Shown here piece by piece: positions 24,617-33,010 of a stretch of DNA of 46,950 nt. The notes beneath the pieces were generated by a model, which ran no database searches, was not told the DNA's origin, and worked only from the letters and a program-made list of their open reading frames with translations. Source of the stretch: Pseudomonadota bacterium (lineage in GTDB: Bacteria > Pseudomonadota > Gammaproteobacteria > Burkholderiales > Burkholderiaceae_D). The translations under genes and the position numbers were made by a program. The stretch lies in NCBI GenBank assembly GCA_023422955.1, contig JAFAGG010000049.1, forward strand, positions 1-46,950, in the 5' to 3' direction. Numbering within the stretch: the first letter of the stretch is position 1; each line of letters starts with the position of its first letter.

Positions 24617-25162
24617 CGGGACGTGATCCTTGATTGGTGTCGTCGACCGCATGGTTTTCAATGCCATGCAGATACCCAGTTACTTTGCGATTTTCTGAGT
24701 CGGCGAATATGGGTTGGCACAAGGATGTCTCTGCTTCGGCTGCAAGAAGAAACAATTTATCGTTCGACATGTAGGACTGAACGTGGTTCACCAAGGGAAA
24801 GGCAAGAAGAGAAAAGAGGTTTCCTTCTTCATCGCCGTGATATTTGCCTCGTGCAAACTTGCGGAAAAATTCGGTCGGCGAGTCAGGGTGTTTTTATGAG
24901 AAAGGCTGCTTCAGGCTGAATGAATTCCTCGTTTGCATAGCGATCTTCGAATCTGCCGTCCTGCAACTGCATGGACCTTCTTCGCTGCCTGCATAGTTCA
25001 GCGCTTAGAGGGAGAGGCGGGGTGCCGCTCCGATCCTGATCTCAGGAAGAGATGAGAAACAAGGGAAGAGGGATTGGAAGGAAGAGGGATGCGAAGGAGG
25101 GTGCTCAGCCTGCATTGCCGGCATCGCCTATAATGCCGGTATCCCTTTTGCATCAGAGCGCC
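24617..25162. other. Control region upstream of the formate dehydrogenase operon
   Basis: About 545 bases between the divergent chaperone and DUF1289 genes. I find no convincing gene, no FNR half-sites in the usual TTGAT-N4-ATCAA form, and no sigma-54 -24/-12 pair with correct spacing. A nearly pure purine run lies at about 25044-25101, with a repeated GGAAGAGGGAT. Confidence 0.45.
25118..25139 (+). promoter_or_regulatory. -10 box inside an inverted repeat upstream of the DUF1289 gene
   Basis: A perfect TATAAT (25129-25134) overlaps an inverted repeat CCGGCAT/ATGCCGG (25118-25124 and 25133-25139). No good -35 hexamer is at the right distance, so a regulator-dependent promoter is possible. 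Confidence 0.4.
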
Positions 25163-25351
25163 ATGGAGAAATCTCCCAATCGTCCCGATACACCTTGTGT
25201 CGCGGTATGTTCCACCACTTTCGATGACGTATGTCGTGGTTGCGGTCGTACCGTTGCCGAAGTCGCTCATTGGGTATTCATGAGCGAGGAAGAAAAAGAC
25301 CGGGTCTGGGAACGCATCACCGCGGAAGGCTATCCGCGTCGCCAATCCTGA
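25163..25351 (+). CDS. DUF1289 zinc-ribbon-like protein
   Basis: 62 residues from the ATG at 25163 that match DUF1289 (PF06945): CVAVCSTTFDDVCRGCGRT with four cysteines arranged to bind metal, then VAEVAHWVFMSEEEKDRVWE. The function is not known; homologues in other bacteria lie near many unrelated genes. The upstream open frame from 25052 is not believed. The -10 box at 25129 supports the short version. Confidence 0.85.
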   Translation: MEKSPNRPDTPCVAVCSTTFDDVCRGCGRTVAEVAHWVFMSEEEKDRVWERITAEGYPRRQS

Positions 25352-25482
25352 GGCTCCAGAGAAAGTTAAGGGGAAGGCAGGGAGTATCGGTGTCGTAGAT
25401 TGGTGTTGCAGCGGCACCGCGTGTCGCGGCACATACTGTCTTTCAAAACTTGGGGGCGTGCCTGGAAAAACCTGGAGCAGGT

Positions 25483-26535
25483 TTAGAAGAATTCTACCGA
25501 GTTGCTGGAAGATTCAGGCTGCAATATGCCCTGGTCCAGCAAGTCGTCATAAAAGCAAACCCTGTTTCTGCCGTTCGACTTTGCATGATAGAGAGCCTGA
25601 TCGGCACGACCCAGGATCACGATCGGTGCGTTGCCGGATAGTCGCACGAATCCCACGCTCACTGTCACGCGTCCCACCTGCGGAAAAGGGTAGTCGGCGA
25701 CCTGCTGCCGAAAGCGCTCCAGGATCATGCGGGCATTGTCCTGGGTGACGGATCTGAGCAGGATGACGAATTCTTCGCCGCCGAAACGGAATGTCCTGTC
25801 GCAGGCGCGAAACGAGGATTTCAGCAGGTTGGCGAGCAGTATCAGTACTTCATCGCCATAAAGGTGTCCGTATTCATCGTTCACTCTTTTGAAGTGATCG
25901 ATATCGAACACGGCCAGCCATTGTTCCTCCGAGTCCGGCAGTTCCCGGCGTTCCCTCTCGCCACCCGGTGCTTCCTTCCTGCTCTTTTTCGCATCGGAAT
26001 ACAGCACCATCTTGCTGAAATTTTCGTCGAAGGTCTTACGGTTGAACAGACCTGTCAGCGAGTCGCGTTCGCTATAGTCCAGCAAGCTCTGAAAGTTGCG
26101 ATACACGCAGAGTATGCCTTCTGCAACAGCGTGCATCTGGCTGGTAAAAGGAGTGGCACTACTCATTTCAACGCAGGCGATGGGCTTGTCGTTCAACCAT
26201 ACGGGCAGCCATAGCAGGTAGGTATTGCCGACAGGAGAAATGCCTTCCGCCATGCTGCGTTGTTCGGTGAGGCATTGCTGCAGCGCGCTGATCGCTGAAA
26301 CCGGTTCCAGCAATTGTTCCATAGGAGTTTCCTCGTCTCGTGAGACGACGAGATCATCCTGCCTCCATGCCTTGGGAAGCAGGAAGAGGTGTCCATCCAA
26401 GGAAATAATTTCAAGCAGGCGGAGCGAATGAGGAGTGATTAATGCTTGCAGTGCTGAAATCACGGAGAGGTCGAGCAGGGCATGATCCCGATGCGTGGTT
26501 ATTTCTACAACATGGCGTAGAAGCGGTTCCATCAT
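25483..26535 (-). CDS. Diguanylate cyclase (GGDEF) with N-terminal sensor region
   Basis: 350-residue, probably soluble protein. Residues 1-150 look like a GAF-type sensor fold with no membrane helix. The GGDEF domain starts at RDSLTGLFNRKTF (158-169), with DIDHFKRVNDEYGH, then GGEEF at 252-256 and the inhibitory-site RxxD (RACD, 243-246) exactly five residues before it. Both catalytic and product-inhibition sites are intact, so it should make cyclic di-GMP. A charged insert of about 25 residues (SDAKKSRKEAPGGERERREL) lies between the first two motifs. The final residues are a Ser/Asn-rich tail. It stands alone. Confidence 0.92.
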   Translation of the reverse strand: MMEPLLRHVVEITTHRDHALLDLSVISALQALITPHSLRLLEIISLDGHLFLLPKAWRQDDLVVSRDEETPMEQLLEPVSAISALQQCLTEQRSMAEGISPVGNTYLLWLPVWLNDKPIACVEMSSATPFTSQMHAVAEGILCVYRNFQSLLDYSERDSLTGLFNRKTFDENFSKMVLYSDAKKSRKEAPGGERERRELPDSEEQWLAVFDIDHFKRVNDEYGHLYGDEVLILLANLLKSSFRACDRTFRFGGEEFVILLRSVTQDNARMILERFRQQVADYPFPQVGRVTVSVGFVRLSGNAPIVILGRADQALYHAKSNGRNRVCFYDDLLDQGILQPESSSNSVEFF

Positions 26536-26859
26536 TCCCTGCGCTGGCGGATATAAAGAAAATATTGTGTTGAGAGAAGCCTAACGGAATTTGTTATAGC
26601 GACAGTTACAAAAAGTGGACGAAACCCCGGCTTATTTCCTGATTTGATTTGTGCCTTGAAACGAGAGTCCAGATCCAGAGAATGACGAAGTCGCTTGAAG
26701 GGCTTTCGTCAAAAACTTTCGTCAAAAAGATAAGCCCCAATAAGGGAACATGCAGGAAACATATCTATAAGAAGATTTCCATGACCGGAATACGGGCAAA
26801 GGAATTGCTTTGCGAGTCTGCCAAGGGGGCGGGCTTTTTCCGCTCAGGATATTAAATAA
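26536..26859. other. Intergenic region before the DUF445 gene
   Basis: About 320 bases, AT-richer than its surroundings, with a repeated TCGTCAAAAA at 26707-26727. A 68-codon frame at 26649-26855 has composition like non-coding DNA and no family resemblance. I see no clear promoter. Confidence 0.35.
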
Positions 26860-28104
26860 ATGACAAATATGCGGGAACAAGACCAACTTCAGCAACTCGC
26901 AAGAATGCGCCGGCTGGCGACGCTGCTCTTATGTGTGATGGCAGTCATTTTCGTGCTGGCGCGATTCTATGAAAGTGGATACGGCTATCTTTCCTTTGTC
27001 CGCGCCTTTGCCGAGGCTGCGCTGGTGGGAGCCTTGGCTGACTGGTTTGCGGTAACGGCCTTGTTCCGGCGGCCCATGGGCTTGCCGATTCCGCATACCG
27101 CCATCATTCCTGAAAACAAGGACCGGATAGGGGAAAGTATTGCCAATTTTTTGGAACATAACTTCATGACCCAGGAAGTGTTGACCGAGGAGTTGGAGCA
27201 GATCGATTTTGCGGGCTGGGCGGCTGACTGGCTGATGCAGGCGGAGAACAGTCGCTCGCTTGCGGCTCAGATCGTCAGTGCCTTGCCTTCGATACTGCAA
27301 ATGGTGGAAGACGATGATGTCGGACGCTTTCTGCAAAAGGGAGTGCAGCGTGCCGCCAAGGAAGTGCCGATGGCCCCCATGCTGGCGGAAGTCGTTTCGG
27401 TGCTGATTGCAGATAGACGGCACCAGCAATTATTCGATCATCTGATTATCATGGCCGCCCGTGCCCTGCATCAGAACCGGCCTTACATCCGGCAGCGCAT
27501 TCATGAAAAAAGCCCATCCTGGCTGCCGCGTGCGGTCGATGAAAAAATCTTCGAGCGTCTGTTGAGCGAAGTCCAGGAAATCCTGGATGATATGAAAAGA
27601 GAAGACAGTCCCTGGCGCGAGCGCTTTCAGCAATCCGCTGAAGAATGGGTGGTCAAGCTGCGCACCTCGCCTGAATATGAAGAGAAATTCGGCAAGGCGG
27701 TAGGGGAGATGCTGAGCAACCCGCTGTTTCAAGATTATGTGCAGGAGGTGTGGGCAGACATCAAGGTCCGGTTGCTGTCGGATGCAGGCAGCAGCGATTC
27801 GAAGATGGTTGCTTATCTCGATAAAGGCCTGCGTTCCTTCGGCGAGAGCCTGAAGCAGGATTTAATCGTGCAGCACAAGATCAACCACTGGCTGCGCCGG
27901 GTGGTCATCCACGGTATTGTCGCTAACCGGGAAACCATCGCCGGCGTGATTGATCGCGTCATACGAAAGTGGGACGCCGACACGGTGTCGCGCAAGTTCG
28001 AACTTTACGTCGGCAAAGATCTGCAATATATCCGCATCAATGGAACACTGGTGGGCGGCCTGGTAGGCCTGGTGCTGCATACGGTTTCGCTTGCGCTGGC
28101 CTGA
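26860..28104 (+). CDS. DUF445 membrane-associated protein
   Basis: 414-residue member of DUF445 (PF04286, YjiN-like). An N-terminal helix (LATLLLCVMAVIFVLARFYES) is followed by the family signature AALVGALADWFAVTALFRRP and IPHTAIIPENKDRIGESIANFLEHNF. A long charged helical region comes next, and a C-terminal hydrophobic stretch (INGTLVGGLVGLVLHTVSLAL) closes the protein, so both ends would sit in the membrane. Cellular role unknown. It precedes the pst cluster, but a 289-base gap with the Pho box separates them. Confidence 0.88.
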   Translation: MTNMREQDQLQQLARMRRLATLLLCVMAVIFVLARFYESGYGYLSFVRAFAEAALVGALADWFAVTALFRRPMGLPIPHTAIIPENKDRIGESIANFLEHNFMTQEVLTEELEQIDFAGWAADWLMQAENSRSLAAQIVSALPSILQMVEDDDVGRFLQKGVQRAAKEVPMAPMLAEVVSVLIADRRHQQLFDHLIIMAARALHQNRPYIRQRIHEKSPSWLPRAVDEKIFERLLSEVQEILDDMKREDSPWRERFQQSAEEWVVKLRTSPEYEEKFGKAVGEMLSNPLFQDYVQEVWADIKVRLLSDAGSSDSKMVAYLDKGLRSFGESLKQDLIVQHKINHWLRRVVIHGIVANRETIAGVIDRVIRKWDADTVSRKFELYVGKDLQYIRINGTLVGGLVGLVLHTVSLALA

Positions 28105-28393
28105 ACGAGGGGCAAGTTTCAGCTATTTTTCGGGGAAAAGAACGAAAGTTTTTGCTTCTTGGGCTTAGTTGATATTTAATCTGCCTGCTTTCTCATGCAC
28201 TCTACCGAAACAGATAATCGAGCTGTCAGTCCAAACTGCCAAGAGGGTTGTGACGTGACAAAAAGGCAAGATCGTAAGCAAGGCCGGTAAAAGTGCATTT
28301 TGAGAAGCTGGAAATTTTTATGTCATAAACTTGTAATATTTCTCCGGTAGAGTGCGCTTTGTCTGACTCTACTGCACAAAATAAGGAATAAAC
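28105..28393. other. pstS upstream region
   Basis: 289 bases without a gene. It contains the Pho box described separately, and an 11-base inverted repeat GCACTCTACCG (28197-28207) and CGGTAGAGTGC (28345-28355) about 137 bases apart, the second copy overlapping the likely -10 region. Confidence 0.5.
28321..28338 (+). promoter_or_regulatory. Pho box upstream of pstS
   Basis: TGTCATA (28321-28327), AACT, TGTAATA (28332-28338): two 7-base direct repeats spaced by 4 bases, so 11 bases apart, as PhoB sites require. A -10-like TAGAGT follows at 28348-28353, so PhoB would replace the -35 contact. It lies 56 bases before the pstS start. The phoB gene is in the same cluster. Confidence 0.8.
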
Positions 28394-29437
28394 ATGGGAT
28401 TTCGCAAGGTCTTGACCTCAGCGATTCTGGCTACGGGTGCCATTCTGGCTCTTCCCGCTCAGGCAGTAGACGTTACCGGCGCCGGTGCCACTTTTCCGTA
28501 TCCTATCTATGCCAAGTGGGCAGAAGGCTACAAGAAGGCAAGCGGCAATAATGTGAATTACCAGTCGATTGGTTCGGGTGGCGGCATCAAGCAAATCAAA
28601 GGCAAAACGGTAGATTTCAGCGCTTCCGACATGCCTTTGCCCCAAGCGGAACTGGATAAGCATGGCCTGGTGCAGTTTCCGGCCATCATGGGCGGTGTCG
28701 TTCCCATCGTGAACATTCCCAATATAGGTCCCGGTCAATTGAAATTGACGGGAGACCTGCTGGCTGGCATTTACCTGGGCAAGATCACCAAGTGGAATGC
28801 CCCGGAGATCGTGGCCCTCAATCCGGGCCTGAAGCTGCCGGCCCAGGATATCGCCGTGGTGCGTCGTTCCGACGGCTCGGGTACTACTTATATGTGGACG
28901 CAGTACTTGTCCACGGTTAATGAAGAATTCAAGAAGCGGGTGGGGTTTGCGACTGCGGTCAAATGGCCTACCGGCATAGGCGGCAAGGGCAATGAGGGAG
29001 TGGCGGCCAATGTGCAGCGCATCAAGGGCGCCATCGGCTATGTCGAATATGCGTTTGCCAAGCGCGCCAAGGTCGCTCATGCCCAGCTGAAAAACCGGGA
29101 CGGTGTATTCGTGCAGCCTACCGACGACACGTTCAAGGCTGCCGCCAATGGCGCTGACTGGATCAATACACCCGGCATGGGAGTGCTCTTGACCAATCAG
29201 CCCGGCAAGGATAGTTGGCCGATTTCCGGCGCTTCCTTCATCCTGATCAGCAAGGCGCAGCAGAATGCGGCCAAAGGGCAGGAAGTGCTGAGTTTCTTTG
29301 ACTGGTCTTTCCAGAACGGCGATGAAATGGCTGCTGCTCTGGACTACGTGGCGCTGCCGGACCCGGTAGTCAGGCAAGTGCAGGATGTGTGGCGATCCCA
29401 GGTCAGGGATGCCGCCGGCAAGCCCCTCTGGCAATAA
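28394..29437 (+). CDS. pstS: Phosphate ABC transporter, substrate-binding protein
   Basis: Periplasmic phosphate receptor of 347 residues. A signal peptide ends at LALPAQA, and the mature chain starts VDVTGAGATFPYPIYAKWAE, the standard PstS opening that holds part of the phosphate site. SIGSGGGIKQIKGKTVDFSASDMPLP and VVRRSDGSGTTYMWTQYL are the other anion-binding segments (quoted in parts). First gene of the cluster, driven by the Pho box. A 90-base gap with a hairpin separates it from pstC. Confidence 0.96.
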   Translation: MGFRKVLTSAILATGAILALPAQAVDVTGAGATFPYPIYAKWAEGYKKASGNNVNYQSIGSGGGIKQIKGKTVDFSASDMPLPQAELDKHGLVQFPAIMGGVVPIVNIPNIGPGQLKLTGDLLAGIYLGKITKWNAPEIVALNPGLKLPAQDIAVVRRSDGSGTTYMWTQYLSTVNEEFKKRVGFATAVKWPTGIGGKGNEGVAANVQRIKGAIGYVEYAFAKRAKVAHAQLKNRDGVFVQPTDDTFKAAANGADWINTPGMGVLLTNQPGKDSWPISGASFILISKAQQNAAKGQEVLSFFDWSFQNGDEMAAALDYVALPDPVVRQVQDVWRSQVRDAAGKPLWQ

Positions 29438-29462
29438 ATATTCAGATTCGTCATTTCAAGAA

Positions 29463-29498
29463 GCATCCCCGGCAGCATCGCAACGCAGGCGGGGATGC
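29463..29498 (+). other. Hairpin between pstS and pstC
   Basis: A 9-bp perfect stem (GCATCCCCG 29463-29471 with CGGGGATGC 29490-29498) closes an 18-base loop. No T-run follows. Such structures after a binding-protein gene often protect its mRNA and lower expression of downstream permease genes. Confidence 0.55.
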
Positions 29499-29527
29499 CG
29501 GGCAGTTCATCATTGCTGATAGAGCGT

Positions 29528-30562
29528 ATGCAAGCAAATTCCTCTTCGTTACCGCTTAAAACCGTGGATTCCATAAAAACGAGTGCAACCAGTAGTGGAG
29601 GCATCGCCGACGCGGCGCTGGTCTCCATCATGCGCAGGCAGCGCTGGCAGGATTTCCTTTTTCACAAAGTGACGATGGGGTTTGCCCTCAGCGTGCTGCT
29701 GGTCCTGACCGGCATCATCATCTCGCTGATGATAGGCGCCTGGCCCGCCTTCCAGGAGTTCGGCCCCGCTTTCATCACCACCATAGAATGGGACCCGGTC
29801 AATGACCAGTACGGCGCGCTGATCGCGATTTTCGGTACGCTCATGACCTCGCTCATCGCACTGCTGATTGCCTTTCCCATCAGTTTCGGCATCGCGCTGG
29901 TATTGACCGAAATTTGCCCGCCTTGGCTGAAGCGTCCGCTCGGCACTGCGGTAGAGCTGCTGGCCGGCGTGCCCAGCATCATCTACGGCATGTGGGGCAT
30001 GTTCGTTTTTGCGCCGCTGTTTGCCGATTATGCGCAGCCTTTCCTGGCCAATACGCTGGGCAAGCTGCCGGTCATCGGCAACCTGTTTTCCGGTCCGGCC
30101 ATCGGCCTGGGCATTCTCGCCGCCGGCATTATCCTGGCGATCATGATCATTCCTTTCATTGCTTCGGTGATGCGCGATGTGTTCGAAGTGGTGCCGGCAG
30201 TCCTGAAGGAATCCGCTTATGCCATCGGCTGCACCAAGTGGGAAGTGGCGCGCCGCATCATCCTGCCTTATACCCGCGTAGGCGTGGTGGGCGGCGTGAT
30301 GCTGGGTTTGGGCCGCGCGCTGGGCGAGACCATGGCGGTGACGTTCATGATCGGTAATGCGCATGAACTGTCGTGGTCGCTGTTCGCGCCGGGTAACAGT
30401 ATCGCATCGACCCTGGCCAATGAATTCGCCGAAGCCGAATCCGCCTTGCACATGTCTTCGCTGTTTGCGCTGGGCTTGATCCTGTTCCTGATTACCTTTG
30501 CCGTGCTTAGCCTGGCCAAGCTGATGCTGCTTGCCATGCAGCGCAACGAAGGAGGCAAATGA
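29528..30562 (+). CDS. pstC: Phosphate ABC transporter permease PstC
   Basis: Inner-membrane permease, 344 residues from the ATG at 29528 (an in-frame ATG at 29495 overlaps the hairpin). Hydrophobic segments include MGFALSVLLVLTGIIISLMI, SLIALLIAFPISFGIALVL and LGILAAGIILAIMIIPFIAS. The family-typical SVMRDVFEVVPAVLKESAYA and LGRALGETMAVTFMIGNAHE form the coupling loop contacted by PstB. Its stop overlaps the pstA start by 4 bases, so translation is coupled. Confidence 0.95.
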   Translation: MQANSSSLPLKTVDSIKTSATSSGGIADAALVSIMRRQRWQDFLFHKVTMGFALSVLLVLTGIIISLMIGAWPAFQEFGPAFITTIEWDPVNDQYGALIAIFGTLMTSLIALLIAFPISFGIALVLTEICPPWLKRPLGTAVELLAGVPSIIYGMWGMFVFAPLFADYAQPFLANTLGKLPVIGNLFSGPAIGLGILAAGIILAIMIIPFIASVMRDVFEVVPAVLKESAYAIGCTKWEVARRIILPYTRVGVVGGVMLGLGRALGETMAVTFMIGNAHELSWSLFAPGNSIASTLANEFAEAESALHMSSLFALGLILFLITFAVLSLAKLMLLAMQRNEGGK

Positions 30563-31425
30563 TGATGAATCCCATCGATACCATGAACCCGGTTTACCGC
30601 CGGCGGCTCTGGATACATCGCTTCAATATCGCCATGTCCTGCATGGCGATGGCGGTAGGCATCTTCTTTCTGATGTGGATACTTCTGATGCTGCTCTTCA
30701 AGGGAGCAGGCGCAATCAGTCTTGCCATCTTCACCGAAACCACGCCTGCACCCGGAGACGGGGGCGGTTTGCTCAATGCGATTGTCGGCAGTCTGCTGAT
30801 GGTGGGAGCGGCGGCTTTCATCAGCACGCCCATCGGCATCCTGGCCGGCATTTATCTGGCCGAGTATGGCGAGCGCAGCTGGCTTGCAAAAGTGACGCGC
30901 TTCGTCACCGACATCATGCTGTCCGCGCCATCGATCGTGATCGGCTTGTTCATCTACGCGATTTACGTCGCCAACGTGAAGCATTTCTCGGGCTGGGCCG
31001 GCAGTTTTGCGATGTCGCTGATCGCCATTCCGGTGGTGGTGCGTACTACCGACAATATGCTGAACCTGGTGCCCAACCAGTTGCGTGAAGCCGCTTTCGC
31101 GCTGGGCGCGCCGCGCTGGCGCGTAGCGATGCTGGTGCGCCTGAAAGCAGTGCGGGCTGGCGTGATTACCGGCGTGCTGCTGGCGGTGGCGCGCATCTCC
31201 GGCGAAACGGCGCCCTTGCTGTTCACCGCGCTGAACAATCAGTTCTACAGCACCGACATGAATGCGCCCATGGCCAATCTGCCGGTGGTGATCTTCCAGT
31301 TTGCGATGAGCCCCTATGAGAACTGGCGCGAGCTGGCCTGGGGCGGTGCGCTGCTGATTACTTTTGGCGTGCTGGGCCTGAATATCCTCTCGCGTACGCT
31401 GTTCCGTCAAAAAACTACTTCGTAA
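30559..31425 (+). CDS. pstA: Phosphate ABC transporter permease PstA
   Basis: Second permease subunit, 288 residues. Hydrophobic helices include MAMAVGIFFLMWILLMLLF and GILAGIYLAEYGERS, with the PstA coupling region REAAFALGAPRWRVAMLVRL and RISGETAPLLFTALNNQFYS. An ATGATGATG run gives three possible starts three bases apart; the first overlaps the pstC stop. pstB begins 15 bases after it. Confidence 0.95.
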   Translation: MMMNPIDTMNPVYRRRLWIHRFNIAMSCMAMAVGIFFLMWILLMLLFKGAGAISLAIFTETTPAPGDGGGLLNAIVGSLLMVGAAAFISTPIGILAGIYLAEYGERSWLAKVTRFVTDIMLSAPSIVIGLFIYAIYVANVKHFSGWAGSFAMSLIAIPVVVRTTDNMLNLVPNQLREAAFALGAPRWRVAMLVRLKAVRAGVITGVLLAVARISGETAPLLFTALNNQFYSTDMNAPMANLPVVIFQFAMSPYENWRELAWGGALLITFGVLGLNILSRTLFRQKTTS

Positions 31426-31440
31426 GAAGCGGAAGACCTC

Positions 31441-32220
31441 ATGACTACTGACACTCTCGTAGATAACAAAGTCACTCTTGAAATCGCTGACCTGAATTTC
31501 TATTACGGAAATTTCCAGGGGCTGAAGAATATCAATCTCAATCTGTACGAGAAAAAGATCACAGCTTTCATCGGCCCTTCCGGTTGCGGCAAGTCGACAC
31601 TGCTGCGTACCCTGAACCGCATGTACGATCTTTATCCGGGCCAGCGCGCGGAAGGTCGCGTCATGTATCACGGGCACAATATCCTGGAAAAGAGCCTGGA
31701 CGTGAACATGCTGCGCGCCCGCATCGGCATGGTGTTCCAGAAGCCGACGCCGTTCCCGATGTCCATCTACGAAAACATTGCTTTCGGCGTGCGTCTTTAT
31801 GAACGCCTGTCCAAGGGTGAAATGGATGAGCGCGTAGAGTGGGCACTGAAGAAGGCGGCGCTGTGGAATGAAGTCAAGGACAAGCTCGACAAGAGCGGCC
31901 TGAGCTTGTCAGGCGGTCAGCAGCAGCGCCTGTGCATTGCGCGCGGTGTGGCAGTCAAGCCGGAAGTGCTGCTGCTGGACGAGCCGACCTCGGCGCTGGA
32001 TCCGATTTCCACGGTAAAGATCGAGGAATTGATCACCGAATTGAAAGAGGACTACACAATCATCATCGTGACGCACAATATGCAACAAGCAGCGCGTTGT
32101 TCAGATTACACTGCTTACATGTATCTGGGCGAGCTGATCGAGTTCGGCGTTACCGATGACATCTTCATGAATCCCGTGAAGAAGGCGACTCAGGATTACA
32201 TCACTGGCCGTTTTGGTTGA
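31441..32220 (+). CDS. pstB: Phosphate ABC transporter ATP-binding protein
   Basis: Cytoplasmic ATPase of 259 residues energising phosphate import. Walker A GPSGCGKST, Q-loop MVFQKPTPFPMSIYEN, signature LSGGQQQRLCIARG, Walker B VLLLDEPTSALDP and switch histidine IIIVTHNMQQA are all present. The short N-terminus and the MYLGELIEFG near the end are typical of PstB. It is followed after 71 bases by phoU. Confidence 0.97.
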   Translation: MTTDTLVDNKVTLEIADLNFYYGNFQGLKNINLNLYEKKITAFIGPSGCGKSTLLRTLNRMYDLYPGQRAEGRVMYHGHNILEKSLDVNMLRARIGMVFQKPTPFPMSIYENIAFGVRLYERLSKGEMDERVEWALKKAALWNEVKDKLDKSGLSLSGGQQQRLCIARGVAVKPEVLLLDEPTSALDPISTVKIEELITELKEDYTIIIVTHNMQQAARCSDYTAYMYLGELIEFGVTDDIFMNPVKKATQDYITGRFG

Positions 32221-32291
32221 GTTCGACAAACCGGATCGTGGCCGAGTGTCGCAAATTATATTTACAAGAATAAGATAGCAAGGAGAATTAC

Positions 32292-32999
32292 ATGCCAACT
32301 GAGCATTCTTCTAAGCAGTACGATCTTGACCTGGAAGCGATCCAATCCAAGGTGCTCCTGATGGGCGGCCTGGTGGAAAACCAGTTTAACGACGCAATCA
32401 GCTGCTTCCGCAGCGGCGATGCGGAACTGGCAGAGCAAGTCATCAAGACCGATGAAAATGTGAACCGCCTGGAAGTGACGCTGGACGACACCTGCAGCCA
32501 CCTCATCGTCAAGCGCCAGCCGGCAGCCAATGACTTGCGCAGCGTGATGGCGACCATCAAGGTAATCACCGACCTCGAGCGCATCGGCGACGAAGCGACC
32601 AAGATTGCGCGGGCTGCAAAAACCATCCGTGAGCGCGGCGTGGCCAGCCTCAATCATTACGAGACGGTGCATTCCATTGCCAACCGCACCAGCGACATGC
32701 TGCACGATGCGCTGGATGCCTTCGCACGCCTTGATGTGCAGCAGGCGACCCGCCTGATCGCCGAAGACGAGCTGGTGGACCATGAGTTCCGTTCCATCAT
32801 GCGTACGATGATTACCTTCATGATGGAAGACCCGCGCACCATTTCCGCTGCGCTGGATACCTTGTGGGTGGCCAAGGCGATTGAGCGTATCGGCGATCAT
32901 GCAAAAAATATCGCGGAATATGTGATTTACGTAGTGGAAGGCCGGGATATCCGCCACACGGACTTTGGTCTCACCAAACCTGATCGCAATGGAGGCTGA
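32292..32999 (+). CDS. phoU: Phosphate signalling protein PhoU
   Basis: 235-residue all-helical cytoplasmic protein that links Pst activity to PhoR and limits phosphate uptake. It has the two tandem PhoU repeats: VENQFNDAISCFRSGDAELA with the metal-site DLERIGDEATKIA, and later MTFMMEDPRTI-like (ITFMMEDPRTISAALDTLWV) with KAIERIGDHAKNIAEYVIY. An AAGGAG ribosome-binding site precedes the ATG. It lies between pstB and phoB, as in many proteobacteria. Confidence 0.97.
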   Translation: MPTEHSSKQYDLDLEAIQSKVLLMGGLVENQFNDAISCFRSGDAELAEQVIKTDENVNRLEVTLDDTCSHLIVKRQPAANDLRSVMATIKVITDLERIGDEATKIARAAKTIRERGVASLNHYETVHSIANRTSDMLHDALDAFARLDVQQATRLIAEDELVDHEFRSIMRTMITFMMEDPRTISAALDTLWVAKAIERIGDHAKNIAEYVIYVVEGRDIRHTDFGLTKPDRNGG

Positions 33000-33010
33000 G
33001 CAGAAAAGTC

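Noticed and set aside
24617..24800. A sigma-54 promoter for the formate dehydrogenase operon (TGGCAT...ATGC)
   Set aside because: The GG and GC elements are spaced too far apart for a -24/-12 promoter.
26649..26855. A 68-codon frame before the DUF445 gene
   Set aside because: Basic, low-complexity product, no good ribosome-binding site, no family resemblance.
30268..31677. A 469-codon open frame antisense to pstC, pstA and the start of pstB
   Set aside because: The opposite strand carries certain permease genes; the predicted chain is His/Gln/Arg-rich with no domain.
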